From positions 1-64,000 of the forward strand of contig NZ_JAKZHX010000015.1 in NCBI RefSeq assembly GCF_022568815.1: 64,000 nucleotides of DNA, written 5' to 3'. This DNA comes from Undibacterium paludis. GTDB lineage: Bacteria; Pseudomonadota; Gammaproteobacteria; Burkholderiales; Burkholderiaceae_D. This document shows positions 1-8,872 of this stretch, piece after piece. Both the position numbers and the translations under genes were made by a program. The notes under the pieces were generated by a model. The model was not told the DNA's origin and searched no databases. It worked only from the letters and a program-made list of their open reading frames with translations. How positions within the stretch are numbered: position 1 is the stretch's first letter; each line of letters starts with the position of its first letter.

Positions 1-326
1 TTCCTGTCTGTCCATTTCTGGAAAGGATGGGTGCCACCACCGCAAATGCCGATTCCCAAAGTATCTGATGCTTCTACCAGAGTGTCTCGTATCTTCCGAA
101 GCTGCGCCAACACTCCCTGATAATTCGTTTGTACGTCTGTACAAATTTCTATCATGCTCTCCGTAATTTCAGGTGTCACGTTTCCTGGAAATGGCCTACG
201 TCCAAGCAAATGTAAAAGATCAGGACTAGATGCGGATAAATCGAAGTCAGAAAGATTGATGAGTTGAAGTTCAAGTTCGACACCCAAAGACAAGGCGTTC
301 GAAGTCTTAAAAGGTTCTAATGACAT
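1..326 (-). CDS. YbdK-type carboxylate-amine ligase (glutamate-cysteine ligase family 2), N-terminal part
   Basis: The reverse strand reads from an ATG at 326 to the window edge with no stop, giving about 108 residues. They begin MSLEPFKTSNALSLGVELEL and include the segments PGNVTPEITESMIEICT and GICGGGTHPFQKW. These match the N-terminus of the GCS2/YbdK ATP-grasp-like ligases, which have weak glutamate-cysteine ligase activity in E. coli. The GVELE and GGGTHPF segments are the family signatures I recognise. It starts one base after the stop of the antiporter gene, so the two are almost certainly cotranscribed. The C-terminal two thirds lie outside the window. Confidence 0.85.
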   Translation of the reverse strand, partial: MSLEPFKTSNALSLGVELELQLINLSDFDLSASSPDLLHLLGRRPFPGNVTPEITESMIEICTDVQTNYQGVLAQLRKIRDTLVEASDTLGIGICGGGTHPFQKWTDR

Positions 327-327
327 T

Positions 328-1518
328 TTATTTTCCTTCCTGTTCGGGTACTTCTTTCGCCCAGATCAAGGCGCGTTGAGTCAATATTGGCCCCACTATT
401 TCCAATAGCAGGGTCATGGCCGCAAGTGCAGTCAACTCATCGGCAAAACTGATACCCAGATAGCGCGTCTGTTCTAAAGTAAGAATTACGAATACAGATA
501 TAGGTGCCAGAGCCAAGCCAGTCATTACGCCTTTGCGCGTCTGGATCCCGCTTATGTGGGCCAGCAGCGATGTGACAGAGAGTTTTGCTGCAAAGCGCAC
601 AGCCACCAAGGCCAAACCAAGGCCTGCGCCGGAGATGATTTTTTGCCATTCCAACGTGGAAGCTGCATAAACGAACAACATGACGGTGAGCAAATCACCC
701 AATGGACCAAAGTTTCTTTGAGTGCGGCTCAAGGTAATCCGTCTATGCCTTGCCATCAATCCAAAAGTCAGCGTTGCCAGTATTGGTGAAAGCTTGGCTG
801 CATGCGTCAGTGCTACCAATAAAATCACCGCAAAAGCGAAGGCGACAGTTGCATCCTGTCCCAGATTGCCAAGCTGACGTAATATGAGCGGCAGAAGCAC
901 TCCGAACAAGGCACCCATTGCGATGGATGTGATCAGCACTAACAAACTGTTCACGGATGCCTGTAAAAGGCTGCCTGTGTTTTGGAAGACCCAAAATCCT
1001 ACAATGACCTTGAAAGTAAACACACCCATCACACAATTGATTGCTGCCAGATGCAATATCCTTTCAGTTACCTGGCCAGCGCTACGCTGTTCATTAATGA
1101 CACGTAACAAACCGGCTGGAGAGGTAGACATGGTCAGTGCAGCTAACAATAAAGCCGTCAGTATGGGTGTTCCACACCAGGTCGCCACCACATACACGGC
1201 TGAGAAAGTAAGCGTTGCCTCCAGCACACCCGTAAGGCCTATCCAGGGATTATTACGAAGCCAGCGGATGTTAATGCGATAGCCAAATTCGAACAAAATC
1301 AATCCGAAGGCGATATTTGCTAATAATAAAATGGCGCTATGACCATCATGAGACAACATGCCCAGTTGCGAATTCGCCAGCAAGAAGCCCACGAGACCGT
1401 AAATACTGATACGTGGCAAACCAGTCCAGCGGTGTCCGAATTCACCTGCAAGCCAGGCAAACACAAGAGCAAAAGGCCATGCCAGCTCGGCCAGGTTAGA
1501 ATTGAAGAACTCGAACAT
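328..1518 (-). CDS. Monovalent cation:proton antiporter, CPA2-like
   Basis: This 396-residue protein is almost entirely hydrophobic, with about 11-12 predicted membrane helices. The pattern (LANIAFGLILFEFGYRI, then TMSTSPAGLLRVINE and FGLMARHRR) is that of Kef/NhaP-like sodium/proton exchangers in the inner membrane. It lacks the cytoplasmic TrkA-N nucleotide-binding domain of full KefB/KefC. It lies 51 bp after the next antiporter-like gene and abuts the YbdK gene, so it is the third gene of a reverse-strand ion-transport operon. The transported ion cannot be read from the sequence. Confidence 0.8.
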   Translation of the reverse strand: MFEFFNSNLAELAWPFALVFAWLAGEFGHRWTGLPRISIYGLVGFLLANSQLGMLSHDGHSAILLLANIAFGLILFEFGYRINIRWLRNNPWIGLTGVLEATLTFSAVYVVATWCGTPILTALLLAALTMSTSPAGLLRVINEQRSAGQVTERILHLAAINCVMGVFTFKVIVGFWVFQNTGSLLQASVNSLLVLITSIAMGALFGVLLPLILRQLGNLGQDATVAFAFAVILLVALTHAAKLSPILATLTFGLMARHRRITLSRTQRNFGPLGDLLTVMLFVYAASTLEWQKIISGAGLGLALVAVRFAAKLSVTSLLAHISGIQTRKGVMTGLALAPISVFVILTLEQTRYLGISFADELTALAAMTLLLEIVGPILTQRALIWAKEVPEQEGK

Positions 1519-1569
1519 TCAAACTCCTTTTAAGTACGTCGATTTTCCTGGCCTGACACGACTTGGTTT

Positions 1570-2817
1570 TCACCACAAGAAAGCCACCGCAGCCATCAAG
1601 GTAGGGGGCGTTGCGCCCAGCAATAAACCGCCAGCGCCAATTGACTCGTCATTGAAACCCCGACGCAGCAAAGCTACTCCTGCCGGATTGGGCGCATTGG
1701 CAATCACGGTCAATCCACCGCCTGCCACTGCACCCGCAACCAGCATGTATTTGGATTGATCACTCATTCCAACAATTAATGAACCCAAATAAGTCAGGGC
1801 GGCATTGTCAGTAATGGCAGTCAGGCCAAGGGCCCCAAAAAACAAGGCAACTGGACTGAGGCTGGAAACGATGGGTTGCAACCACCATTGCTGCATTCCC
1901 CCAAGAACAACCAGTCCTGCGAGGAAAAAGCCGACCAGCAAGCCTTCTTTCAGGATCAGCGGATTCTGGAAGCGCTCATAGGCCTGCGTATAACCCATGA
2001 AGAACAGGAACAGGCCAAGAAAAAATACCGGATGATGGGCAAAAATCACCACCCCAGCCAGAAACATCAAATGCACCAGGCTGACAATCAGCGGAACAGG
2101 AATTTCTCCTGCTTTATTACTGGCAATGGGTGTGCTGACGTGTTTGCGCAGCAGGAAGGTGATAACCGATGCATTGACTAATACAGCAATGCACGCTTTC
2201 CAGCCAAACGTCATTACCATGAAAGTTGTCGACCACTTCCAGGTCGCTGCCACCATCAGCACTGGTGGTGCGGCAAACGATGTTAGGGTTCCACCTATGG
2301 AAACATTCACAAACAGTACGCCCAGGCTACCGTACTTCAGCCACTCAGGGATTCCCTGGCGGAACACTAATGGGGCCAGCATCAGCGCTGCCAGTGTCAT
2401 TGCTGCCGGTTCGGTGATCAGCGAACCCATAAGAGGCACTGCTGCCAAGCCAAACCAGGTCATGGCCAATGGTCGTGGCAAGGGAGTCAGCTTTGCAATT
2501 ACGGACAAAAATCGCGCAACAATTTCCAGTACCGGTCTTGAAGCGGCAACTACCATCACGACAAAAACAAACAATGGTTCTGTATATTGACGAGATTCAG
2601 CATAGGTAACTGCGGCTTCACTGCCAGAAATCGCTGCCATGGCAACGATCAGGATGAATGCCCAGAATCCAAAAACCACCTCGACTTCACCAAGCAGATG
2701 AAATAAGCCTGCGTGTTTGGGCGCTCTATGAGCAAGTTTTTCAAAAAATTTTGCGGCAAAGGTATGGGCCAGCGCGAGAAAGAAAATAACTGCGCCGACC
2801 ACTTGTATAGTGTTCAT
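1570..2817 (-). CDS. Putative Na+/H+ antiporter (Na_H_antiport_2-like membrane protein)
   Basis: A 415-residue integral membrane protein with about 10-11 hydrophobic segments. Segments such as GSLITEPAAMTLAALML, GGTLTSFAAPPVLM and ALTAITDNAALTYLGSLI resemble the putative Na+/H+ antiporter family that shares the ArsB/NhaD-type fold. Acidic residues lie within the TEPAA and TDNAA segments, as expected for ion-coupling sites. It is 74 bp downstream of the chloride channel gene and 51 bp upstream of the second antiporter, so all three are probably one transcript. A tentative reading is pH, sodium or chloride homeostasis. Confidence 0.75.
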   Translation of the reverse strand: MNTIQVVGAVIFFLALAHTFAAKFFEKLAHRAPKHAGLFHLLGEVEVVFGFWAFILIVAMAAISGSEAAVTYAESRQYTEPLFVFVVMVVAASRPVLEIVARFLSVIAKLTPLPRPLAMTWFGLAAVPLMGSLITEPAAMTLAALMLAPLVFRQGIPEWLKYGSLGVLFVNVSIGGTLTSFAAPPVLMVAATWKWSTTFMVMTFGWKACIAVLVNASVITFLLRKHVSTPIASNKAGEIPVPLIVSLVHLMFLAGVVIFAHHPVFFLGLFLFFMGYTQAYERFQNPLILKEGLLVGFFLAGLVVLGGMQQWWLQPIVSSLSPVALFFGALGLTAITDNAALTYLGSLIVGMSDQSKYMLVAGAVAGGGLTVIANAPNPAGVALLRRGFNDESIGAGGLLLGATPPTLMAAVAFLW

Positions 2818-2891
2818 GTTTTTATTGATATCTGCTTGTTAAAGGGAAGTGTCGGCCGCCACTGTAATGAGTGGCGCAGCCGGACGCGCCA

Positions 2892-4292
2892 TTACCGGCT
2901 GGGCTGCAAGCTTGCTGTAGCCGGTACAGAAAACCGCTCTGCCAATTTGTGATAAAGCGGAGTAGGACAAATCATTTTAGATGCAGCACTAGCGATGACC
3001 GACGCTGTCATTAATGGTACCAGCATCTGATGACTGTCTGTCATTTCCATCATGATAATGAAAGATGTTACCGGTGCTCTGGTTACTCCAGACAAATATG
3101 CAGCCATGACCAACAAAACGGTCGCGCTATGCGTGGCCATATTCGGAAACAGGTCTGCAACATTGTCACCAATACCGGCTCCCACCGCCAATGAGGGAGC
3201 AAATATCCCCCCAGTTATTCCACTCATGGAGGACAGTATAGTTGCCAACATTTTGCTGATCCCGAAATACCAGGGTAAGACGCCGCTGTCCTCCAAGGTT
3301 AGCCTGGTTGTGGCATAACCTGTACCAAAGGGCAATCCATCTGTACAAACACCGAGTATTGCAATCAGCAATCCACATAAGGCTGCGAACAGTGCGCCAC
3401 GGTTTTTCATAAAGCTTGTCACACGTGCTGGTAATTTGCTGTAACTGGCAATCAGCAACTGGCTGAAACAGCCGCCAGACGCGCCGCCAATGACACCACA
3501 CAGCAATATTGCCCACATGCCCGAACTCCAGTCCAGATAAGCTCCAGTTGAGCCAAAATAGGTGTAGTTCCCTAAGGCTGCCAAGGAAATCAAGCCCGAA
3601 AGAATCACAGTCACCAGGGTGGAGCTATTGGCATTAAACACGTGTTTCTTGCTCAGTTCCTCAATCGCAAACATGATGCCTGCCAACGGTGTATTGAACG
3701 CTGCAGCAATTCCGGCAGCGCCGCCAGCCATAATCAAAATACGCCGGGTCTCCGGGTTCTGGAATGGGCCATGTCCATAAAACATATGCATCACGGATGC
3801 GCCGATCTGCACAGTTGGCCCCTCCCTGCCGATTGAGGCACCAACGGAAAGTCCACCCAGGGTCATCAGGATTTTACCTAACGCTATCCTGGGTGACAGC
3901 AGGGTATTTTCTTTCTCCGTGCCAGTTGCATCAATGGCGGCAATAGTCTGGGGAATGCCACTACCTTGCGTACCTGGAAAAAAGCGCCGACCAAGATAGA
4001 ACAGCAGGGCAAATCCCAAAGGCATGACTACGAGAGGAGAATATGGCGACACTTTCACCATTTGTGCATGCAGTTTGGCAGCCTGCTCACCGCCGAACGC
4101 CAGACCTACAGCCAGCAGGCCTACCAATAAGGGGCCGATGATCCATGCAGCTCCCCGGTGCCAGACATCTGAAACCCTGGAAATGACGAGACCGGTCCGA
4201 AGTGAGTATGGCTTTCTGCGGGGAGGTAAATGCATAATGAAGTGGGTTATTCCTTCGGCATAAGCTAAGTATTTGCCGGACAAGTTAATCAC
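2892..4292 (-). CDS. CLC-family chloride channel / H+-Cl- antiporter
   Basis: This 466-residue protein carries the three CLC selectivity-filter signatures: GSGIP (GTQGSGIPQ), GREGP (SIGREGPTVQIGASV) and GIFAP (TGGIFAPSLAVGAG). About 12 membrane segments are seen and there is no C-terminal CBS pair, so it resembles short bacterial ClcA-type proteins. It is the first gene of the reverse-strand operon with two antiporter-like genes. Its start faces the MarR gene across about 200 bp that hold an inverted-repeat element and a 27-bp palindrome. I did not verify the gating glutamates that separate channels from exchangers. Confidence 0.9.
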   Translation of the reverse strand: MINLSGKYLAYAEGITHFIMHLPPRRKPYSLRTGLVISRVSDVWHRGAAWIIGPLLVGLLAVGLAFGGEQAAKLHAQMVKVSPYSPLVVMPLGFALLFYLGRRFFPGTQGSGIPQTIAAIDATGTEKENTLLSPRIALGKILMTLGGLSVGASIGREGPTVQIGASVMHMFYGHGPFQNPETRRILIMAGGAAGIAAAFNTPLAGIMFAIEELSKKHVFNANSSTLVTVILSGLISLAALGNYTYFGSTGAYLDWSSGMWAILLCGVIGGASGGCFSQLLIASYSKLPARVTSFMKNRGALFAALCGLLIAILGVCTDGLPFGTGYATTRLTLEDSGVLPWYFGISKMLATILSSMSGITGGIFAPSLAVGAGIGDNVADLFPNMATHSATVLLVMAAYLSGVTRAPVTSFIIMMEMTDSHQMLVPLMTASVIASAASKMICPTPLYHKLAERFSVPATASLQPSR

Positions 4293-4307
4293 TTTTTACA
4301 TATATAG

Positions 4308-4405
4308 GACTTACGCAAAACCGCCCCGGCTGCGTTGCAGCTCCTAGCCGTACTATTCGTACTGTCTTCGTCGCTGCGCCTTGCCGGGACAATCTTGCGT
4401 AAGTC
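4308..4405. repeat. 98-bp inverted-repeat (MITE-like) element between CLC and MarR genes
   Basis: The outer ends are perfect 11-bp inverted repeats, GACTTACGCAA at 4308-4318 and TTGCGTAAGTC at 4395-4405. The interior is also partly self-complementary (a CCCCGGCTGCG arm against GCGCCTTGCCGGG). The whole unit would fold into one long stem. It codes for nothing and is more GC-rich than the flanks. I saw no second copy in this window. It may be a small non-autonomous mobile element or an intergenic repeat; its position may affect the divergent promoters. Confidence 0.65.
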
Positions 4406-4427
4406 ATAATATATTTAAGCAAAACAT

Positions 4428-4454
4428 ATTCCTACAAATTATATTTGTAGGAAT
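4428..4454. promoter_or_regulatory. Perfect palindromic operator upstream of the MarR gene
   Basis: Half-site ATTCCTACAAAT at 4428-4439 is followed by TAT and its exact reverse complement at 4443-4454 (12+3+12). Size, symmetry and position 36 bp before the MarR start codon are typical of MarR-family autoregulatory operators. It also lies in the divergent interval with the CLC operon. Confidence 0.75.
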
Positions 4455-4490
4455 GGAGTTATGATACACTTTATTCGCAGGAGATACTTG

Positions 4491-5009
4491 ATGATAAAAA
4501 AAGTAGCACGCAAAACTAGTGCTGATAATGAAGAAAATAGTGAAATTCAGGCAAGACTCGATATTCTGAAGAAGTTGCGTATTGTCATACGCGCAGCGCA
4601 ACAGCATTCTTTATGGATAGAAAAACAATGCGGTGTCAATGGCGCACAACTGTGGATCATCCAGGAGCTCTCTGAGACAGATGGATTGCGTGTAGGGGAA
4701 CTGGCTAAAAAACTGGCAATTCACCAGACAACGACGAGTAACTTATTGGACAACCTGGAAAAACGAGGTTATGTCCGTAAGGCGCGCGACCCCAAGGATC
4801 AGCGCGTAGTCAGAGTCAGTTTGACGGAAGAAGGGGCAGCCTTGTTAATGCGTGCCCCGAAACCGGCCAGGGGATTACTGCCGGAAGCCTTATTGCAGCT
4901 TGATGCAGAATCAGCAAGCAATTTGGATTCCGGCCTGCAGGGATTGTTAAGTAGCATCGAAGTTTTGGACGAGGGATTTGCCTTATTGCCTTTGCCATTT
5001 ACGATGTAG
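4491..5009 (+). CDS. MarR-family transcriptional regulator
   Basis: The protein is 172 residues from the ATG at 4491, which has AGGAGA six bases upstream; an in-frame ATG at 4461 would give 182. The centre holds a winged helix: ELAKKLAIHQTTTSNLLDNLEKRGYVRKARDPKDQRVVRVSLTEEG without a break, including the DxRxxxxxLT wing typical of MarR. MarR dimers bind short palindromes, and a perfect 27-bp one precedes the gene. The divergent neighbour is the chloride channel and antiporter operon, a reasonable target. The ligand is unknown. Confidence 0.85.
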   Translation: MIKKVARKTSADNEENSEIQARLDILKKLRIVIRAAQQHSLWIEKQCGVNGAQLWIIQELSETDGLRVGELAKKLAIHQTTTSNLLDNLEKRGYVRKARDPKDQRVVRVSLTEEGAALLMRAPKPARGLLPEALLQLDAESASNLDSGLQGLLSSIEVLDEGFALLPLPFTM

Positions 5010-5058
5010 CCAGGTTGCAAGACGAGAGTGGGAGTGCAGGTTTAATGCTTCCTTTTAC

Positions 5059-5084
5059 CCCCCTTCTCGGAGGGGGCTTTTTTT
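5059..5084 (+). terminator. Rho-independent terminator after the MarR gene
   Basis: Arms CCCCC (5059-5063) and GGGGG (5072-5076) enclose a short loop and are followed by C and a run of seven T. It lies 50 bp after the MarR stop codon. Confidence 0.85.
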
Positions 5085-5179
5085 CGCCTGACTGAAGCGC
5101 CGGGATGAGTGTCCGGGTTGTTCGCTTACCGCATTTTTATCACTGCACCTGACAGTAAGGGAAATCAGGTGTGGGTAGT

Positions 5180-5203
5180 CCTGATGATGTGTCAGGGTTT
5201 TTT
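5180..5203 (+). terminator. Possible terminator or attenuator-like hairpin before the Pal-like gene
   Basis: CCTGA (5180-5184) pairs with TCAGG (5192-5196), followed by GTTTTTT. It sits only 30 bp before the Pal-like start codon. It could be a leftover terminator or a weak leader structure; the stem is short. Confidence 0.4.
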
Positions 5204-5232
5204 CCCATAATTAAATCAAAGAGGAAATTGAA

Positions 5233-5757
5233 ATGCGCTCTACCAGCATGTTATCTCTCGCCAGCGCAGCAGTCGTTCTGCTGTCAGCATGCAGTTCCCC
5301 AGTCAAAGTCGCGGAAAAGCCAGCCACGCCGGTTACTACTGCTCAAAAACCAACGCCAAATACGCGGTCGGTTGAAACCGTCACGGCATCTGTAGATCCA
5401 TTGAACGATCCAAAAAACATTCTTTCCAAGCGCAGCATTTATTTTGATTATGACCAGTATGCAGTCAAACCCGAGTACGCGAATCTGGTACAGGCGCATT
5501 CGAAGTACATCGCTGGCAATAAGACAAAAAAGGTTTTGATACAGGGTAATACAGATGAACGAGGTGGTAGCGAATACAACCTTGCATTAGGCCAAAAACG
5601 CGCAGAAGCCGTGCGTAAAGCCATGGTTTTGCTCGGCACACCAGATGCACAGTTGGAAGCGGTTTCGTATGGCAAGGAAAAACCAAAAGCAATGGGGCAC
5701 GACGAAGCGGCCTGGGCTGAAAATCGTCGCGATGACATTGTCTACATTACTAAATAG
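5233..5757 (+). CDS. Pal-like OmpA-domain lipoprotein
   Basis: The 174-residue product has a lipoprotein signal ending in LLSAC, with the lipidated Cys at residue 20 followed by Ser-Ser. A Pro/Thr linker follows, then an OmpA-type peptidoglycan-binding domain with YFDYDQYAVK and NTDERGGSEYNLALGQKRA. That motif binds diaminopimelate in the cell wall. A good AGAGGAAA ribosome site precedes it. It looks like peptidoglycan-associated lipoprotein, but no tol genes are adjacent, so it may be an extra Pal/OmpA lipoprotein rather than the Tol-Pal one. Confidence 0.85.
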   Translation: MRSTSMLSLASAAVVLLSACSSPVKVAEKPATPVTTAQKPTPNTRSVETVTASVDPLNDPKNILSKRSIYFDYDQYAVKPEYANLVQAHSKYIAGNKTKKVLIQGNTDERGGSEYNLALGQKRAEAVRKAMVLLGTPDAQLEAVSYGKEKPKAMGHDEAAWAENRRDDIVYITK

Positions 5758-5805
5758 TAGGTTGTGGGCAGGTCATAAACCTGTTTACTCGCTTAAATGA
5801 ATATA

Positions 5806-5836
5806 AGGGCTGGCACACTGCTTGGTCGCCAGCCCT
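5806..5836 (+). other. Hairpin downstream of the Pal-like gene
   Basis: AGGGCTGGC (5806-5814) pairs perfectly with GCCAGCCCT (5828-5836). No T-run follows, so it is not a canonical terminator; it may protect the 3' end of the upstream mRNA. Confidence 0.45.
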
Positions 5837-5941
5837 ACCATGATCGACTTTTGCAAATGGTCATATGGCGCGATAGCAACAGTCAAAGGACGATATGCCC
5901 TGATACCGCTGGCCTGAACATCTAATTGCTGGAGGCATAAA

Positions 5942-6589
5942 ATGAACCTCAAGTCTGCAATCCATCGATTAATCCTTGTGATTGGCCTAGCTGTACAATT
6001 ACTTCTATTGGCACATGTGAGCACCAGCGCGCAGCCATCTCTCAACAATTCTCCCAAAACATCCTTTACCAAAACGACCCATGTAATTGAAACAGGGCCG
6101 CCATGGGGTACGCTAACGGATATCCAAAAGAACACATTGTCACCGCTGGCAAGCGAGTGGAAAAATATCGATGCCAACAGGAAGCAGAAATGGATAGAAA
6201 TAGCAAACCGCTATCAAAAACTTAGTCCTGACGAAAAAGTACGGGCGCAAGAGCGCATGCGTGAATGGGTCAAACTAACACCAGAGCAGAGGATGCAGGC
6301 AAGAGAAAATTTTGCACGCGCCTCAAAAATAAAGTCCAGTCAAAAAGCTGCCCAGTGGCAGCACTATCAAGAACTCAGCGAAGAAGAGAAAAAACAATTC
6401 GCTGCCGACAAGCAAAAGAGAACAGTGACAAATATACCTGCTACGGTCATCAGATTAAAACCTCAAGTCAGACCCAAACCTTCACCACCAGTACAGCAGG
6501 TGGCACCAGCCAATGCTGTTGTGCCTGCTAGCGCGGTTAAAGCGCCGGATCAGGGCGCGTCAGCCAGTGCATCTGAAGAATCGAAATAA
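5942..6589 (+). CDS. DUF3106-family secreted protein
   Basis: A 215-residue protein with an N-terminal signal-type hydrophobic stretch (about residues 9-30). The helical centre has Trp-spaced LSPDEKVRAQERMREWVKLTPEQR-like repeats, the pattern of DUF3106 proteins common in betaproteobacteria. The C-terminus is a Pro/Ala/Val-rich low-complexity tail. The function of the family is unknown; export to the periplasm is inferred from the signal. It is 72 bp upstream of the stress-protein gene. Confidence 0.75.
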   Translation: MNLKSAIHRLILVIGLAVQLLLLAHVSTSAQPSLNNSPKTSFTKTTHVIETGPPWGTLTDIQKNTLSPLASEWKNIDANRKQKWIEIANRYQKLSPDEKVRAQERMREWVKLTPEQRMQARENFARASKIKSSQKAAQWQHYQELSEEEKKQFAADKQKRTVTNIPATVIRLKPQVRPKPSPPVQQVAPANAVVPASAVKAPDQGASASASEESK

Positions 6590-6660
6590 CTATCTTGAAC
6601 TTGCCCGACAAATAGGCCGAAGTCAATCTATGACCAGACGAGGCAAAAAAAAGCAAATCC

Positions 6661-7521
6661 ATGAATTTAAATCAGAAAATTATCGCCTGGGTTGATCAGT
6701 CTGCCTATGCGGCAAACATTGCGGACTATGCGACCTGGGCGGCACTTCGACTTGATGCGCCCTTGGAATTTATGCATGTCGCCGGCCCTTTCGCCGGGCA
6801 AGAAGCATTTGGAAGGCGCAGTCAGGTCATCGATATTAGGCAAGCACAAGACGTATCTGTACCGTTGACCAGTGCTCAACTACGCAATATCTCGACTGTG
6901 CATCCTGGTCAAGTGCGTAGGAGCGAATTCAAAGCCAGTATCAGCTTTGGTGACAGGACGGCACATTTTTCTCATCAAGAAGGCGAGTTTTCAGAAGTTG
7001 TTCAATTGTGGGATAGGGATATCCGGTTGCACGTTTTTGGCCGGCGAGGTCTTTCTCCAGGAAATTTAGGACCCGACGTCAGACGATGTATCAGGGTACT
7101 GAATAGACCCGTACTTATTGTTGACGACGCTTTCAACTCACTGCAAAGAGCGATGATCGTGTTTGATCGCGGTACGATATGTCGTCGTGGTATTCAACTC
7201 ATAGCGAGCAACCCTCTCTTTACAGGATTCTCTATCCATTTATTGATGTGTGCCGAAGCAAATGAAGAAACACTGAAAGCCATCAACTGGGCAACAAACT
7301 GTCTTACCAGTGTCGGGATCGAAATCAGTGCTGCATTCCATCAAGGCGAAATAAAGTCACAACTTCAATCTATGATCAAGGCTCAGTCAATTGATTTACT
7401 TGTGCTCGCAGCGTATCCATATACGCCTTTGCGCAGCATGTTGTTGGGGCATGCTACAACAGATTTTTTGCGTGCAACGACGATTCCAGCACTATTGTTG
7501 CGGCAACTTGTAGATGAATGA
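6661..7521 (+). CDS. Universal stress protein, tandem UspA domains
   Basis: A cytoplasmic 286-residue protein composed of two Usp-like halves. The first starts IIAWVDQSAYAANIADYATWAALRL, the second around residue 158 with AMIVFDRGTICRRGIQLIAS. It ends with SIDLLVLAAYPYTPLRSMLLGHATTDFLRATTIPALLLR read in pieces, matching the Usp C-terminal G-x2-G-x9-G(S/T) region only loosely. ATP binding is therefore uncertain. Similar tandem Usps are common in beta- and gammaproteobacteria. The start ATG follows a purine-rich GAGGCAAAAAAAAGC stretch. Confidence 0.75.
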   Translation: MNLNQKIIAWVDQSAYAANIADYATWAALRLDAPLEFMHVAGPFAGQEAFGRRSQVIDIRQAQDVSVPLTSAQLRNISTVHPGQVRRSEFKASISFGDRTAHFSHQEGEFSEVVQLWDRDIRLHVFGRRGLSPGNLGPDVRRCIRVLNRPVLIVDDAFNSLQRAMIVFDRGTICRRGIQLIASNPLFTGFSIHLLMCAEANEETLKAINWATNCLTSVGIEISAAFHQGEIKSQLQSMIKAQSIDLLVLAAYPYTPLRSMLLGHATTDFLRATTIPALLLRQLVDE

Positions 7522-8208
7522 AGATTTGTTTTTAAGCTCACTTCTGCCGACTAATTCGCGCAAGCCTGCCCTGAAAAAATAGGAATTTCACTGCCGCGAA
7601 CTGAGGCGATTTTGTAGTAGGCCAAATTTCCGGGTAATGAACGGGCAGCGATTTTCCGTAATGGAATCTGGTCACGAATGTGCCAGCGTCGAATAATATC
7701 TGGTAATGCCACGTCAATCCCTCCTGCTCCCTATTCATCAAGATAAGTAGGATTGTGTGCTAAACGTGGGTCACAATAGATGCAATTTATCCAGCAAAGT
7801 TGGGCAATTTTCAGCGAGTTTTTGTTTGTGAAGGTCTAATCCTGGGCTGTAACAAAGACATGATTGAATTTCTTTTGGCCTGTGATAACATTTGATTGTC
7901 GTTCATCGGCATGATGTATTCAGTAACGCCTCTCCTGAAAATTGCAGTCCTATCAAACAAATCGTCAATTTAACGATTGACCTTATCTGTCGTTTCTCTC
8001 TAAATATAAGCAGTTTTTAATCCTTGCTCCTTCAATTCGCAAAGCCAGTCTGACAATGTAAACAACGATGCTTATCTGAGTATATTTGTTTAAAAAAAAT
8101 TGATGTAAATATCAGAAATCGATTTTTCTCATAGAGAAAATTCCGCTGCTTACATTTTTAGGTAGGTATAACCGTTTTAATATCGCACTTATTTAGAGCA
8201 TAAACAAG

Positions 8209-8239
8209 AACCCGTTTTCTCTTTGAGAAACGGGTTTTT
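8209..8239 (+). terminator. Strong orphan rho-independent terminator
   Basis: AACCCGTTT (8209-8217) pairs with AAACGGGTT (8228-8236), extended by CTC/GAG around a short loop, then TTT. No coding sequence precedes it within 460 bp on the plus strand. Confidence 0.8.
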
Positions 8240-8319
8240 CACATGGATGCCGGGATTCACACTGCGTCATTTTTCATGAGTTATTTTCTGTCTGATCAGA
8301 CCACTCCTGCCGTCACTAC

Positions 8320-8357
8320 TTAATGTTGCCCGCGCGGGTAGCATAGACCAACATTAA
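8320..8357. repeat. Nested palindrome
   Basis: Outer arms TTAATGTTG (8320-8328) and CAACATTAA (8349-8357) enclose a self-complementary CCCGCGCGGG (8329-8338). It could be a regulator-binding dyad or an RNA structure; no gene starts nearby. Confidence 0.4.
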
Positions 8358-8637
8358 CGTGCAATTGTATTTCTGGCCAGATTTGCAGAAATCCGCCAAC
8401 TGAATCCGCGTTTTTTATACCAGAACAAATTTTTAAAAAAAATCATATACCAGGCCTTCCATGTTTGATGGCGAGAAACAATGCATGACGACTCTTAAAT
8501 CCTGCGTTGAGCCAATACCTGAATGCTTTATAAGTTATTAAAGGGTTCATACAAGGGGCGTTGTGCAAGTGGAAGATATACGTGAAAGCATGGCTCTGCA
8601 TCTTTTTCGATGTAGTAAAGCCTGATGCATGTGTACG

Positions 8638-8838
8638 CTATTGCTGGTCATTGACCTGCTTGGCCATGGTATGGAAAAGTTTAAGCTTGTTCAGGGCCAG
8701 TCCTTGTGCGGCGGCCCACAGACTTTGATCCATCTGTTCATTGGTCATTTCCTGCATTTGCTGCATGTTCTTGCGCTGTTCCGTGGTGGCATCCTTGGGT
8801 ACTGGCATACTTTGAAAAATACTCTGTGCGTTTGACAT
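8638..8838 (-). CDS. Small hydrophilic protein of the T3SS island (66 aa), function unknown
   Basis: From the ATG at 8838 the product is 66 residues, starting MSNAQSIFQSMPVPKD and rich in Gln, Met and Asn, with a helical centre (EQRKNMQQMQEMTNEQMDQ). GAAAGAAG precedes that ATG; a longer in-frame version to 8898 would run through a hairpin and is unlikely. It follows the 76-residue gene on the same strand, under the same hrp-box-like promoter. Size and context suggest a T3SS needle, rod or co-chaperone-type protein, but I recognise no family. Confidence 0.6.
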   Translation of the reverse strand: MSNAQSIFQSMPVPKDATTEQRKNMQQMQEMTNEQMDQSLWAAAQGLALNKLKLFHTMAKQVNDQQ

Positions 8839-8872
8839 GACTTTTCTTCTTTCAAATCGGGTTAGATTGAGG

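Larger units (their letters stand above)
7742..8628. other. AT-rich gene-free interval with an orphan terminator
   Basis: About 890 bp with no convincing ORF on either strand, notably AT-rich from about 7780 to 8210. It holds a strong terminator at 8209-8239 and a nested palindrome at 8320-8357, but no gene that the terminator would serve. This is compatible with an unannotated small RNA or a degraded gene at the left edge of the secretion island. Confidence 0.5.

Noticed and set aside
7538-7741. 67-codon minus-strand ORF between the stress-protein gene and the AT-rich gap
   Set aside because: No ribosome site or recognisable family, and it directly follows a convergent gene; could be real but unsupported.
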